Origin: Roseobacter sinensis
Lineage (GTDB): Bacteria; Pseudomonadota; Alphaproteobacteria; Rhodobacterales; Rhodobacteraceae
Direction: 5' to 3'
DNA: 53,496 nucleotides
Assembly: GCF_025755255.1 (NCBI RefSeq)
Contig: NZ_JALIEB010000023.1
Coordinates: 1-53,496 of the forward strand
Made by a program: the position numbers and the translations under genes. This document shows positions 17,108 to 25,884 of this stretch, in pieces (positions within the stretch are counted from its first letter, which is position 1; each line of letters opens with the position of its first letter). The notes under the pieces are model-generated. The model was not told the DNA's origin and searched no databases. It worked only from the letters and a program-made list of their open reading frames with translations.

Positions 17108-17905
17108 ATGAGTCTGCCGGTGCCATATCACTTCATCGAACGACAGATGCAGCGGGTCGGGCTGCGCCCTGTGGCGCGGCAGGAGGGGTTTGCGCCGCTC
17201 CGGCCGGATGCGCCCTTCTGGGTCGTGGGCGATATCCACGGCCGCCGCGACCTGCTCGACCAGATGCTGACGCGGCTGATCATGGACCCGGTGGTCTTCG
17301 TCGGTGATCTCATCGATCGTGGCCCGGACAGCCGTGCGGTGCTCGAACGGGTGTTCGATCTGTCCAGCCGCGATGATCAGAAGGTCCATGTGATCAAGGG
17401 CAATCACGAGCAGCTTCTGCTCGATTTCCTGCATGATCCTGAAGGTGTCGGCCCAGCCTGGATGCGAAGCGGCGGGCTGCAAACGCTAGAAAGCTTCGGG
17501 ATCTCGCTGAGTACCGGTGTGCAGTCGGAGGCGGCGTACCGTGACGCGCGCGATGCGCTCGACCAAGCAATGGGGCCTGCGATGGTGACTTGGCTTCAAA
17601 GCCTGCCGTTCATCTGGTCCAGCGGCAATGTGCATGTGGTGCATGCCGGCGCCGACCCCGCGCGGCCCATGGACGCGCAGGACCCGAACCACCTCTGCTG
17701 GGGGCACCGTGACTTCGAGCACACCATGCGCAGCGATGGCCAATGGGTGGTCCATGGCCATGTGATCGTGCGAGAGGCGACCCGCGCGCAGGGCCGCATC
17801 GCCATTGACACCGGAGCCTATGCCACCGGCATCCTGACCGCCGCGCATGTCTCTGCGGGCGCTTTGGATTTCGTCACGACCGGTGCGCCGGTCCGTGATC
17901 AATAG
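17108..17905 (+). CDS. Calcineurin-like metallophosphoesterase (PrpA/ApaH type)
   Basis: The protein is 265 residues. All phosphoesterase motifs are present: VVGDIHGRRDLL, FVGDLIDRGPDSR, IKGNHEQLLL, VVHAGAD and VVHGHVI, which supply the two-metal ligands. Family members remove phosphate from Ser/Thr/Tyr proteins or cleave diadenosine tetraphosphate. It starts 4 nt after the membrane-fusion gene, so it is in the secretion operon, and it lies before the EPS genes. A role in dephosphorylating the Wzc-like kinase is a tempting guess without direct evidence. Confidence 0.85.
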   Translation: MSLPVPYHFIERQMQRVGLRPVARQEGFAPLRPDAPFWVVGDIHGRRDLLDQMLTRLIMDPVVFVGDLIDRGPDSRAVLERVFDLSSRDDQKVHVIKGNHEQLLLDFLHDPEGVGPAWMRSGGLQTLESFGISLSTGVQSEAAYRDARDALDQAMGPAMVTWLQSLPFIWSSGNVHVVHAGADPARPMDAQDPNHLCWGHRDFEHTMRSDGQWVVHGHVIVREATRAQGRIAIDTGAYATGILTAAHVSAGALDFVTTGAPVRDQ

Positions 17906-18000
17906 ACAACAGGCGCGACAATTAAAAAATTTGAAGCTTTTTCCGAATAAGACTGCAGCCTAAGAGGAAAGAAAAGAATGCGCGACAGAGGCAGCAGGTA

Positions 18001-19317
18001 ATGAAATTTCTCGCACCCTTGATCTGTACCGGGTTTTTGACAGCCTGTGGCGTGGCCTATGTGACCCCGCAGGTGTCTGAGCGCTCTGTTGCGGGGCTGG
18101 AGGTCGACGTTGTCCCGATGACGGTCAGCAGCGTCACCGCGGCCAATGCCGCGCCCTACACCCCGCGCCCGCTGCCCGCGGTCTACAGCCAGTCGATCAG
18201 CGCCGGAAGCACTCCCACCGGGGCTGGCGCGCCGCCTGCGCAGCCTGTCTCCGAGCAGCTGCGCCCGGACAGCATCCCCACGTTGCTGCCAGATCCGCAG
18301 CCGCAGCGGCCCTATCTCATCGGCGTGGGCGACATCGTGGCGCTGTCGTCCCCGCAGCTGAGCAGCCCCAGCGTCGATGATGACGGCGCGGCCGGCACGC
18401 AGCAGCGCTATACCGTGCAGGACGACGGCGCGATCGCCATCGCCAACGTCGGCCGCGTCGTGATCGCCGGCCAGACCCTGGAGGCGGCGGAGACGGAGCT
18501 CTTCCAGCGCTTTGTCGAGAACCAGATCGACCCGGCCTTCAGCCTCGAGATCCTCGAGTTCAATTCGCAGCGCGTCAATGTGGGCGGCGCGGTGAACACG
18601 CCCAGTGTACTGCCGATCCAGTTCGTGCCGCTCTATCTCGATGATGCGCTGACGCTGGCCGGAGGCGCGAATGCGTCGGAGCCGCAATTCACCACCGTAC
18701 GGCTCTATCGCGATGGCACGCTCTATCAGGTGGCGCTGGACGAGGTGCGCACCCAGCGCGTGCAGTTGCAGGATGGCGACAGCATCTTTGTGGATGCGGC
18801 CTATGACTATACCCGCGCGCAGGCGTTCTTCGAAGAGCAGATCGCACTTGCCGAGGTGCAGCGGGGGCGGCGGCAGGCCGCGCTCGACCAGCTGCGGACC
18901 GAGCTTTTGCTGCGCCGGACCCAGCAGCAGGAGGCCCGTGCCGTGTTCCAGGAGAAGCTGGAGCTGGGCGCGGTGGACCGGGATTACGTCTACCTGATGG
19001 GTGAGCTCGATGAGCAGTCGCGCTTTGCGCTGCCCTTCGGCCAGCGCGCGGTGCTGGCGGATGCGATCTCGTCGACCGGGGGCATTCCCAACGAGACCGG
19101 CAACGCCAGCCAGATTTACGTGCTGCGGGCAGGTGAGGATGCGGCCTCGGTCAATGCCTGGCGGCTCGATGGGCGTAATGCGGCGAACCTGATCCTGGCG
19201 ACGCGGTTCGAATTGCGGCCCGATGACATCGTGTTCGTCTCGGAGCAGCCGATCACGCGGTGGAGCCGCTTCCTCGATCAGCTCTTCCCCTCGCTGCTGT
19301 CGGCCAGCGTCGACTGA
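18001..19317 (+). CDS. Polysaccharide export outer-membrane lipoprotein (Wza-like)
   Basis: The protein is 438 residues. The N-terminus is a lipoprotein signal with lipobox LTAC (Cys17). A disordered Pro/Ala stretch follows, then the Poly_export domain (YLIGVGDIVALSSPQL, YTVQDDGAIAIANVGRVVI), SLBB-like domains (RVNVGGAVNTPSVLPI and VYLMGELDEQSRFALPF), a coiled insertion (about 275-325, VQRGRRQAALDQLRTELLL), and a short C-terminal amphipathic end (ITRWSRFLDQLFPSLL), as expected for the outer-membrane helix of Wza. The coiled insertion between the SLBB-like parts is longer than in typical Wza. It would form the pore through which the polysaccharide leaves. It converges on the wzc-like gene. Confidence 0.9.
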   Translation: MKFLAPLICTGFLTACGVAYVTPQVSERSVAGLEVDVVPMTVSSVTAANAAPYTPRPLPAVYSQSISAGSTPTGAGAPPAQPVSEQLRPDSIPTLLPDPQPQRPYLIGVGDIVALSSPQLSSPSVDDDGAAGTQQRYTVQDDGAIAIANVGRVVIAGQTLEAAETELFQRFVENQIDPAFSLEILEFNSQRVNVGGAVNTPSVLPIQFVPLYLDDALTLAGGANASEPQFTTVRLYRDGTLYQVALDEVRTQRVQLQDGDSIFVDAAYDYTRAQAFFEEQIALAEVQRGRRQAALDQLRTELLLRRTQQQEARAVFQEKLELGAVDRDYVYLMGELDEQSRFALPFGQRAVLADAISSTGGIPNETGNASQIYVLRAGEDAASVNAWRLDGRNAANLILATRFELRPDDIVFVSEQPITRWSRFLDQLFPSLLSASVD

Positions 19318-19335
19318 GCGCGGCGCGCTGGCGCG

Positions 19336-21471
19336 TCAGTTCCGGAAGTAGCTGGTGCCGTAGGCGGCGTAGGGTCCGTAGGTGCTGCCATAGCCGTAGC
19401 GGCGCATGCCTTTCGGATCCACCTGGCTGAGCACAAGCCCCGAGACGCGGTGGCCGAGGCTTTCGAACTTGTTGATTCCGTCGAGCACCTGTTCGCGCGA
19501 GGTCGCATCCCAGCGCACGGCGAAGAGGATGCTGTCGGCCAGCCGGGCGATGATGCGGGCGTCGCTGACCAGCAGCACCGGGGCCGTGTCGATCACGATC
19601 ATGTCGTAGTCGCGCTTTGCGGCCTCGATCAGCTCTGACAGGGCGGTGTCGGCGAAGAGATCGGCCGCGTTCTTCTTGTGCCGGCCGCCGGGGATCACAT
19701 CGAGGCCGGGCGCGATGTCGTGCAGCGTGATGCTCTGCCACTCCGCGTCGGCCTGCAGGGCATCCGACAGCGTGGGCCCCTTGTGGCGGATGTTGAGGTA
19801 CTCCATCAGACTGCCCTGGCGGCTGTCGGCTTCGATGAGCAGGACTTTCTTGCCGAGATCGGCGAGCTGTTTGGCGAGCGAGAGGCTCACCGCCGTCTTG
19901 CCTTCGCCGCCGAGCGCCGAGGCGACCATGATCACCCGCGGCGGGCGGTCCGGGCTCGACATCACCACAGAGGTGCGCAGGTTGCGCAGGGCTTCGGCGA
20001 GCGCCGAGACGGGTTTGTTCGACACGTAGTTGAAATAGGCCTTGCGGTCGCGGACGCGAATGATCGGGATTTCGCCGAAGACCGGCTTGCCGGTGGTTTT
20101 CTCGAGATCCTGCGCGGTGCGGAAGCCGAACCCGGTTGCGGCGACGCGGCGCAGCTCGAGTCCGATGCCGATGAGCGCGCCGGCCAGCGCGGCGGCGGCC
20201 AAGATGAGCGGGACCCGGGGCAGGGCGGCCTCGATCGGGGCCACGGCGGGCGAGAGGATGCGGCTGTCGGCCTGCTGGATGCCCTGTTGGGCCGAGGTTT
20301 CCTTGAGCCGGTTGAGAAAGTATTCATAGAGCAGGCGGCTGGCCTCGGCCTCGCGCGAGAGCTGTTCGAGCGCGATGAGATCCCGCGACTGGGCGCTGAT
20401 CCGGCTCTCGAGGTCCTGGACCGACGCGTCGAGCGCGATCACACGGTTGGCCGCGCGCTCGGCTTCGAGGCTCGCGCGGTCCTGCATCTGCGCAATCCGC
20501 GCCTCGGCGGCGCTGCGCTGGCTCTCGGTCAGCGGGGCGTCTTCTCCGGGCAGCAGACGGCGCAGCAGCGCGTCGCCCGTGAGGGCCAGAATGGCGCGCG
20601 GCCCGTCCAGTGCGGCAAGCTCGGCCTCGAAGGCGCGGGCGGCGGCGAGATCGGTGCGGGCGGTCTCCAGACGGTCGCGGATTTCCTTCATCTGGCGGTC
20701 CAGCAGGGCCAGGGTCTCCGCATCGATGAGATCGGTCGAGGACTGGAAGCTCTTCACCTCCGCCTCGCTTCTTTCCAGCTCCAGCTTAAGCTCGGACACC
20801 CGCTCGGTCAGCCAGACGGTGGCCTGCCGCGTCGCATCGTATTTGACCTGGAGCTGATCGAGCACATAGGCCTCGGCGAAGGCATTGGCGATGCGCGCGG
20901 CCTTGTCGGGCGAGGTGCTCGCGACCGTCAGCTGGAATACGAGGCTGTCGCTGACGTTCTGGACGGTCACATGATCCAGAAGCTCGGTCACGACAGCGGC
21001 GTTGGTCTGCGCCTCCGAGGGCTGCGTGACGGCGGCAGGGGGCGCTAGGGCCGGCATCTGCGCGACGATCATGCCGCGCAGCTGGTCGATGGGCGAGGGG
21101 GGACGCAGGACGGGGTTGTATTCGGGATCTGCGGTCAGATCGAGCGTGTCGACGACCTTCTGTGCCAGCCCGCGGCTGCGCAGGACCTCGACCTCGGTCT
21201 GCACCACGGACGCGTCGGACGACAGCCCGCTGATCACACCTTCGAGGTCAACGACCTGCTCTTCGCGGGTTTCCAGCACCAGAACCACATCGGATTTGAA
21301 GACCGGTGTGGCCAGACCCACGGCATAGATCGCGCTGAGCAGAACCGCGAGAAGCGCCACGGCAGCAACCCGCCATTTCCCGCGCCAAATGGTCGTCGCG
21401 AAACCGGCCAACTGTGCGGCACCGTCTTCGGAACCGTTGCTGGCCAAAACGGCTCTGTTCTGCGTGTTCAT
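19336..21471 (-). CDS. Wzc-like polysaccharide copolymerase and tyrosine autokinase
   Basis: The protein is 711 residues. It has an N-terminal membrane helix (WRVAAVALLAVLLSAIYAVGL), a Wzz periplasmic domain with a long coiled coil (about 210-400), a second membrane helix (VPLILAAAALAGALIGIGLEL), then a cytoplasmic BY-kinase domain. That domain shows Walker A SALGGEGKTAVSLSLA, a Walker A' variant LLIEADSRQGS (the first acidic residue is Glu instead of Asp) and Walker B MIVIDTAPVLL. The tail is tyrosine-rich, six Tyr in the last ~22 residues (MRRYGYGSTYGPYAAYG...), the usual autophosphorylation cluster. It controls chain length and export together with the Wza-like protein. Confidence 0.92.
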   Translation of the reverse strand: MNTQNRAVLASNGSEDGAAQLAGFATTIWRGKWRVAAVALLAVLLSAIYAVGLATPVFKSDVVLVLETREEQVVDLEGVISGLSSDASVVQTEVEVLRSRGLAQKVVDTLDLTADPEYNPVLRPPSPIDQLRGMIVAQMPALAPPAAVTQPSEAQTNAAVVTELLDHVTVQNVSDSLVFQLTVASTSPDKAARIANAFAEAYVLDQLQVKYDATRQATVWLTERVSELKLELERSEAEVKSFQSSTDLIDAETLALLDRQMKEIRDRLETARTDLAAARAFEAELAALDGPRAILALTGDALLRRLLPGEDAPLTESQRSAAEARIAQMQDRASLEAERAANRVIALDASVQDLESRISAQSRDLIALEQLSREAEASRLLYEYFLNRLKETSAQQGIQQADSRILSPAVAPIEAALPRVPLILAAAALAGALIGIGLELRRVAATGFGFRTAQDLEKTTGKPVFGEIPIIRVRDRKAYFNYVSNKPVSALAEALRNLRTSVVMSSPDRPPRVIMVASALGGEGKTAVSLSLAKQLADLGKKVLLIEADSRQGSLMEYLNIRHKGPTLSDALQADAEWQSITLHDIAPGLDVIPGGRHKKNAADLFADTALSELIEAAKRDYDMIVIDTAPVLLVSDARIIARLADSILFAVRWDATSREQVLDGINKFESLGHRVSGLVLSQVDPKGMRRYGYGSTYGPYAAYGTSYFRN

Positions 21472-21608
21472 CCGGCCAGACCTCTAACCCGTTTTCCGAG
21501 GGCCTTGCGGCGCGCTCGGCACATCGCACTCTACGCCCGTATCATACGTCGAACCGGGTCCAATACCAAGAAACAACGAATTTATGATGAATCATCGCGA
21601 TAGTTGAA

Positions 21609-21622
21609 CAATGCATGCATTG
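21609..21622. promoter_or_regulatory. 14-bp palindrome CAATGCATGCATTG
   Basis: A perfect dyad in the divergent EPS promoter region, 138 bp upstream of the wzc-like start. It is a candidate operator for an unidentified regulator. Confidence 0.4.
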
Positions 21623-21772
21623 ATCCTCTCTAGGCTGTTCTCGTGATGGTAGAATTTCTCGGCATTTTCCACTATTACTAGAGGAGTTTTCTATTGTAGA
21701 CTCAAATACTACGCAGAAATCCCGTTTTTGCGAGATTTATTAACGTTTTTTTCGATTCGAGTTTGTGTCTGG

Positions 21773-21787
21773 TTAACGCCTTGTTAA
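21773..21787. promoter_or_regulatory. CtrA-type box upstream of exoY
   Basis: TTAA-CGCCTTG-TTAA matches the full CtrA consensus TTAA-N7-TTAA. It ends 39 bp before the exoY ATG, near where a promoter would be. Confidence 0.65.
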
Positions 21788-21826
21788 CGTTCTCAAGCAT
21801 TTGGAATCGCAGTTTGGGTAACGGTA

Positions 21827-22495
21827 ATGAGTCATCATGGGGCTGATCTCGACTTCGCGCGTCCAACGGCCCTGTTCGGAGCGCCGGAATATACCGGGCG
21901 CGCCAAACGTGGTCTGGATATCGTGCTTGTCCTGATGTCCGCGCCGGTGACGGTGCCGCTCGTTTCATTGCTTTGGATACTCATCCGTCTGGACGGATCC
22001 CCGGGCTTTTTCGGACACAGGCGGATCGGCCGGGCGGGGCGGACATTCACCTGCTGGAAGCTGCGCACGATGGTGCCGGATGCAGAGCATGTGCTGCAGC
22101 ATCACCTGCATGAGGACGCCCAACTGGCACAGGAGTGGGCCGAGACCTTCAAGCTGCAGAACGATCCGCGGGTCACGCGGTTGGGCGCGCTGCTGCGCAA
22201 GACGAGCCTCGACGAGTTGCCGCAACTCTGGAATGTGCTGCGGGGGGATATGAGCCTCGTGGGGCCGCGGCCCGTGCCGCGCGATGAGCTGGCGAATTAT
22301 GCAGACAGGGCCTGGGCTTACAAGATGATGCGCCCGGGGCTGACCGGGCTCTGGCAGGTGACCGGGCGGGGCAGCTGCACCTACGACGAACGGGTGGAGA
22401 TGGATGTCGACTATGCCCGGCGGGTCAGCGCGGGCCTCGATCTCAAGATCATCTTCAAGACCTTCGGCGTCGTCCTGCGGAAGACCGGCAGTTAA
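21827..22495 (+). CDS. ExoY-like undecaprenyl-phosphate sugar transferase
   Basis: The protein is 222 residues and belongs to the bacterial sugar transferase family that starts polysaccharide repeat units by moving a sugar-1-phosphate onto undecaprenyl phosphate. A membrane-embedded hairpin ([23 protein letters not shown]) is followed by the catalytic core: [61 protein letters not shown] and DVDYARR. It is the short ExoY form without the extra N-terminal helices of WbaP. It is divergent from the wzc-like gene, with a CtrA-type box just upstream. Confidence 0.92.
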   Translation: MSHHGADLDFARPTALFGAPEYTGRAKRGLDIVLVLMSAPVTVPLVSLLWILIRLDGSPGFFGHRRIGRAGRTFTCWKLRTMVPDAEHVLQHHLHEDAQLAQEWAETFKLQNDPRVTRLGALLRKTSLDELPQLWNVLRGDMSLVGPRPVPRDELANYADRAWAYKMMRPGLTGLWQVTGRGSCTYDERVEMDVDYARRVSAGLDLKIIFKTFGVVLRKTGS

Positions 22496-22581
22496 AGCCC
22501 GGGGCATGACCTTTCAATCGGCTCAACTGGCCACCGTTCTGCCCATCCCGGGCGACCGTGGGATCAAAGCACGCCGCGTGA

Positions 22582-23748
22582 CTATGGGTGCAGCGCGTGG
22601 ACGGCTTTGGTGATCCCGCGGCGCGCCTCGTCCAGCACCGCGGCGTGATGCTCCGGATCGAGCGGCGGCGCGCCCAGCCGCGCGAGGATCTCGTCCGGCT
22701 CGGGCTGCGGCTGGCGCAAGAGCGCGTCGGGCCGCCCGATCAGATCGAAAAACCCTTCGAGTTTGCGGTCCCAGGGCAGGCCGATGGGCGGTACGCCGGC
22801 GCTATAGGCGACGATGCTTGCGTGCAGCCGGTGCGAGATCACCGCATCGAGGCCCGAGATGAGGTGCAGAAGCGCGGCGGGCCGGTCCGGGCGGGGTGCC
22901 CGGCGCAGCGCGTGCGGGTCGATGTCGGCAAGATGCCGGATTGTCTCATCAAGGCAGGCTTCGTCTTCGAAGGCGCCATTGGTGAACAGCGTTACTGTCA
23001 GCCCCCGCGCCACGGCGCGGCGCGCCAGGCGCGCGTACCACGCTGGCCAGTGCCCGCCGCCCGCGGCCCCGCCGTGCAGGCGCAGGGCTGTGGGATGGGT
23101 CACGCCCAGCCCGATATGGCGCGCCGGGGGGGCCACGGGCGCGCGCGGGCCGTCGCCCAGCAGCGGCGCGCAGAGCACGCCGGGGTCGGGGAAAACCAGA
23201 GGCGGGTCCAGATGGTTGAGCCCCAGGGCTGCGAGATGCGCTTCGAGATTGTGCTTGGACGCCGCATCGCGCACCGAGAGAAAGCGCAGATTGCTATGGC
23301 TCAGAAGATCGCGAAAGAGCGCTGCGGCGCGCGGTGACCAGCCGGCCGCAACGCCGACGGCATGCAGGCCGATGGGCCGGTCGTCCGCCGCGCAGATCAG
23401 GCGGTGCAGTTTCAGCGGGAAGTTCAGATTGGCATCGGCGAGCAGCTGGCCGCCGCCGATCAGGAGTGCGTCGGTTCGGGCGAGCGCCTGGGGCAGAAGC
23501 GGGTCGAGCCGCCGCCGGATCTGGGCCGTCACAAGCTGTTCCGCAATGCGGTCGGCCAGCGGTGCGGGCAGGCGGCTGAGCCCGGCCAGCAGGCGCCGGC
23601 GCAGGGGCGCCTCGGCCTCCGCATAGCCGGTGCGCCCGGCCAGATCGAGGAATTCGATATCGGCGGGGGCAGCGGCGCGGATACATTCGGCGATCACCCC
23701 GTCGCCGATGTTGGGGCTGTACATGACGGCGGCAAGCAGCAGGGTCAT
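22582..23748 (-). CDS. Polysaccharide pyruvyltransferase
   Basis: The protein is 388 residues with the PS_pyruv_trans pattern: N-terminal YSPNIGDGVIAE, middle ALLIGGGQLLADAN, and near the end GLDAVISHRLHASIVAYSAGVPPIGLPWD. The enzyme adds ketal pyruvate from phosphoenolpyruvate to sugar residues, giving the polymer acidic groups. It is the last gene of a coupled minus-strand set (glycosyltransferase, flippase, sulfotransferase, this one) and overlaps the sulfotransferase by 4 bp. The GC content is very high, and it converges on exoY. Confidence 0.88.
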   Translation of the reverse strand: MTLLLAAVMYSPNIGDGVIAECIRAAAPADIEFLDLAGRTGYAEAEAPLRRRLLAGLSRLPAPLADRIAEQLVTAQIRRRLDPLLPQALARTDALLIGGGQLLADANLNFPLKLHRLICAADDRPIGLHAVGVAAGWSPRAAALFRDLLSHSNLRFLSVRDAASKHNLEAHLAALGLNHLDPPLVFPDPGVLCAPLLGDGPRAPVAPPARHIGLGVTHPTALRLHGGAAGGGHWPAWYARLARRAVARGLTVTLFTNGAFEDEACLDETIRHLADIDPHALRRAPRPDRPAALLHLISGLDAVISHRLHASIVAYSAGVPPIGLPWDRKLEGFFDLIGRPDALLRQPQPEPDEILARLGAPPLDPEHHAAVLDEARRGITKAVHALHP

Positions 23749-24584
23749 GGCGGATCGAACGTCCAGGCAGGCGGGGTCTCGAGCATGGCGGAGAGCGCGG
23801 CGTGATCGGCGCGGAAGCGCTCCAGATAGGGGGTGAGGGCGGTGCGGTCAACGGCGCTGCGGGCAGTTTCGGTAAAGAGCAGGCGCTGCACCAGCGCACT
23901 GGATTTCACTGTGCTGACAAGGCGTTGCGCCCCGCGGCGGCGCAGGCCCCAGCCGGCGTTGCGCAGCACACGGGTCAGCCCCGGGGCCCGCGACCCGGCA
24001 GCCCCCAGCACGCGGGTGTCATAGGGCAGCTCGGGCAGGTAGCGCAGGCCGAGCGCGTCGCTGACCCGGCGCCCGAAGCCCGCCGGGTCCCGGGCGAGAT
24101 CGTCATAGAAGAGGACGCACAGTCGGGCGTTGCCGATTGCGCGACGCGCGGCCGCCAACCGCGGGGCGTAGAGCGAGTGGTCGAGCAGTCCGGGGTGCTG
24201 CCGGAGCGCGTCGGCCAGCGGCGCGCGGGTGGTGCCGATCTTGAGCAGGTAGCGGTAGTGCGAGAGCGTGCGCTCGACCGGGTGGCGCAGGACGATCAGG
24301 CAGCGGGCGTCGGCGGGCAGGGCCGCGCCGATCCGGGCGAGTGCTGCGTCGGAATAGAGATAGTCGTGGCAAATCTCGCCGGTGCGGACGGCGGTTTTGG
24401 TTTCCGGGAACTGGCGGTCGTACCAGGCGAGGCCACGCTCGAAGAAGCGGTCGAAGAAGAAGAGCTCTTTGCTGGGGGCGAGGCAGACTTCGGGGTGCTG
24501 GCGCAGGATGAAGTCGAGCCAGGTGGAGCCGCATTTGTCGCCACCGAGGAAGAGGAAATTGACGCGGCTGGAGCGTTCAGTCAT
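23745..24584 (-). CDS. Sulfotransferase
   Basis: The protein is 279 residues. The PAPS-binding signatures are visible: 5'-phosphosulfate loop FLGGDKCGSTWLDFILRQHPEV near the start and 3'-phosphate site LIVLRHPVERTLSHYRYLL (about 95-113). In an exopolysaccharide operon the likely acceptor is a sugar of the repeat unit, giving a sulfated polymer, which is common in marine bacteria; the acceptor cannot be proven from sequence. The start overlaps the flippase end by 8 bp and the stop overlaps the pyruvyltransferase by 4 bp. Confidence 0.85.
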   Translation of the reverse strand: MTERSSRVNFLFLGGDKCGSTWLDFILRQHPEVCLAPSKELFFFDRFFERGLAWYDRQFPETKTAVRTGEICHDYLYSDAALARIGAALPADARCLIVLRHPVERTLSHYRYLLKIGTTRAPLADALRQHPGLLDHSLYAPRLAAARRAIGNARLCVLFYDDLARDPAGFGRRVSDALGLRYLPELPYDTRVLGAAGSRAPGLTRVLRNAGWGLRRRGAQRLVSTVKSSALVQRLLFTETARSAVDRTALTPYLERFRADHAALSAMLETPPAWTFDPP

Positions 24585-25884
24585 GATCGGCGGCTCCCCG
24601 GCGGCGCGGCAGGAGGCCCGGGGCGATCCGGTGGGTCTGCAGGATGAACCGGTAGCAAAGCGCGCGGGGGATCACCATGTTGGCGCTGACCATCAGCGCG
24701 GCGCCCAGGGTGCCGGCCAGCAGGATCGCGGCGGGCAGGAGCGCCAGCGCGGCGCAGGTGGTCACGGTGAGGTACCGCAGGTAGCGCCGCTCGTGCCCCG
24801 TTGTTTCCATGATCTGCACAGTGGGGCCCATGAGTGCGCTCGCGAGGTAGCCCGCGCCGAGGATCAGGAGCGGCGCGAAGGCGCTGTCGAAGCCCGGCCC
24901 GAAGAGCTCGAGGATCTGGCGGCCGAAGAGCGCAAAGACGGCGAAACCGGCCGCCGTGGGCCAGGAGACATAGCGAGCGACCGAGGCGCAGATCGATTGC
25001 AGCAATGCGTTATCACCCGCGGCGTGGCTGCGGGCGATGGCGGAGGCCGCGGCCATATTCGCCGCCATCAGGAAGAGCGACAGCACCATGGCCACCCGTA
25101 ACGCGCTGAAAAATGGGCCTGTTTCTGCGGGAGAGAGGATCAGGCCCAGCAGCACGACGGCGAGGTTGGGCCCCGCGCTCTGGATCACCGAGGTGCCCCA
25201 GAGCCCGAGCGCGGCGTGGCGCCACTCGGTCCGAAGCTCTGGTGCGGCAGGAGCCGAGCGGCTCAGCAGCCCGCGCGCGGGCGCGTGCAGCAGCATCTGC
25301 CCGGCGGAGAGCCCGAGCAGGCTCAGCGCCAGCACGGTCAGAGCGCTGAAGGCCGTGGTCATCTGCATCAGGCCCGCGCCGGTTGCGAGCGCAGCGGCGA
25401 TCACGATCAGCCGCCAGAGCACGTCGCGCGGTGCCAGGGCAAGCGACATGGTGCCATAGGCGCGCAACACATGGGCCTGGTATTCGGCGATGGAGAGCGC
25501 GAGCGCGAGCGGGCCAACCATGGCGAGATAGGGCATGCCCAGGCTGGTACTGACCAGCGCGAGCCCCGCACAGATCGCGGCACCGGCGGCCAGAATATGC
25601 CCGTAGCCGAAGCGCAGCAGCCCGGCGAGTGCTGCGTGATTGTCCTCGCCCACGTAGATCGAGGCGTATTTCAGCGCCAGCGCCCGCTGGCCGAAACTAC
25701 CCGCGACAGAGAGAAGCACCGCCAGCGAAAAGGCGAAGCCGAACTCCCCGAAGGCCTCGGGCGGCAGGGCGCGGGCGAGCGCGAGAAACATCAGGAACGA
25801 CAGACCGGCCGCCGCCACCTTGATCAGCAGCGCGACAAACCCCTGGCGGAGCAGGCCCTGCAGAGGTCCGGCGGTGCGGGTCAT
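24577..25884 (-). CDS. Polysaccharide flippase (Wzx/MOP superfamily)
   Basis: The protein is 435 residues, almost entirely hydrophobic, with about 12 predicted helices. The start GFVALLIKVAAAGLSFLMFLALARALPPEAFGEFGFAFSL is typical of Wzx/PST-type flippases of the MOP superfamily. It would move lipid-linked repeat units across the inner membrane. It overlaps the glycosyltransferase stop by 4 bp and the sulfotransferase start by 8 bp, so it is part of one transcript. Confidence 0.88.
   Translation of the reverse strand: MTRTAGPLQGLLRQGFVALLIKVAAAGLSFLMFLALARALPPEAFGEFGFAFSLAVLLSVAGSFGQRALALKYASIYVGEDNHAALAGLLRFGYGHILAAGAAICAGLALVSTSLGMPYLAMVGPLALALSIAEYQAHVLRAYGTMSLALAPRDVLWRLIVIAAALATGAGLMQMTTAFSALTVLALSLLGLSAGQMLLHAPARGLLSRSAPAAPELRTEWRHAALGLWGTSVIQSAGPNLAVVLLGLILSPAETGPFFSALRVAMVLSLFLMAANMAAASAIARSHAAGDNALLQSICASVARYVSWPTAAGFAVFALFGRQILELFGPGFDSAFAPLLILGAGYLASALMGPTVQIMETTGHERRYLRYLTVTTCAALALLPAAILLAGTLGAALMVSANMVIPRALCYRFILQTHRIAPGLLPRRRGAADHD

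Larger units (their letters stand above)
21472..21826. other. AT-rich divergent promoter region between wzc-like gene and exoY
   Basis: This 355-bp region is strikingly AT-rich. It contains the 14-bp perfect palindrome CAATGCATGCATTG (21609-21622) and a perfect CtrA-type box (21773-21787). No gene is seen. Confidence 0.6.
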
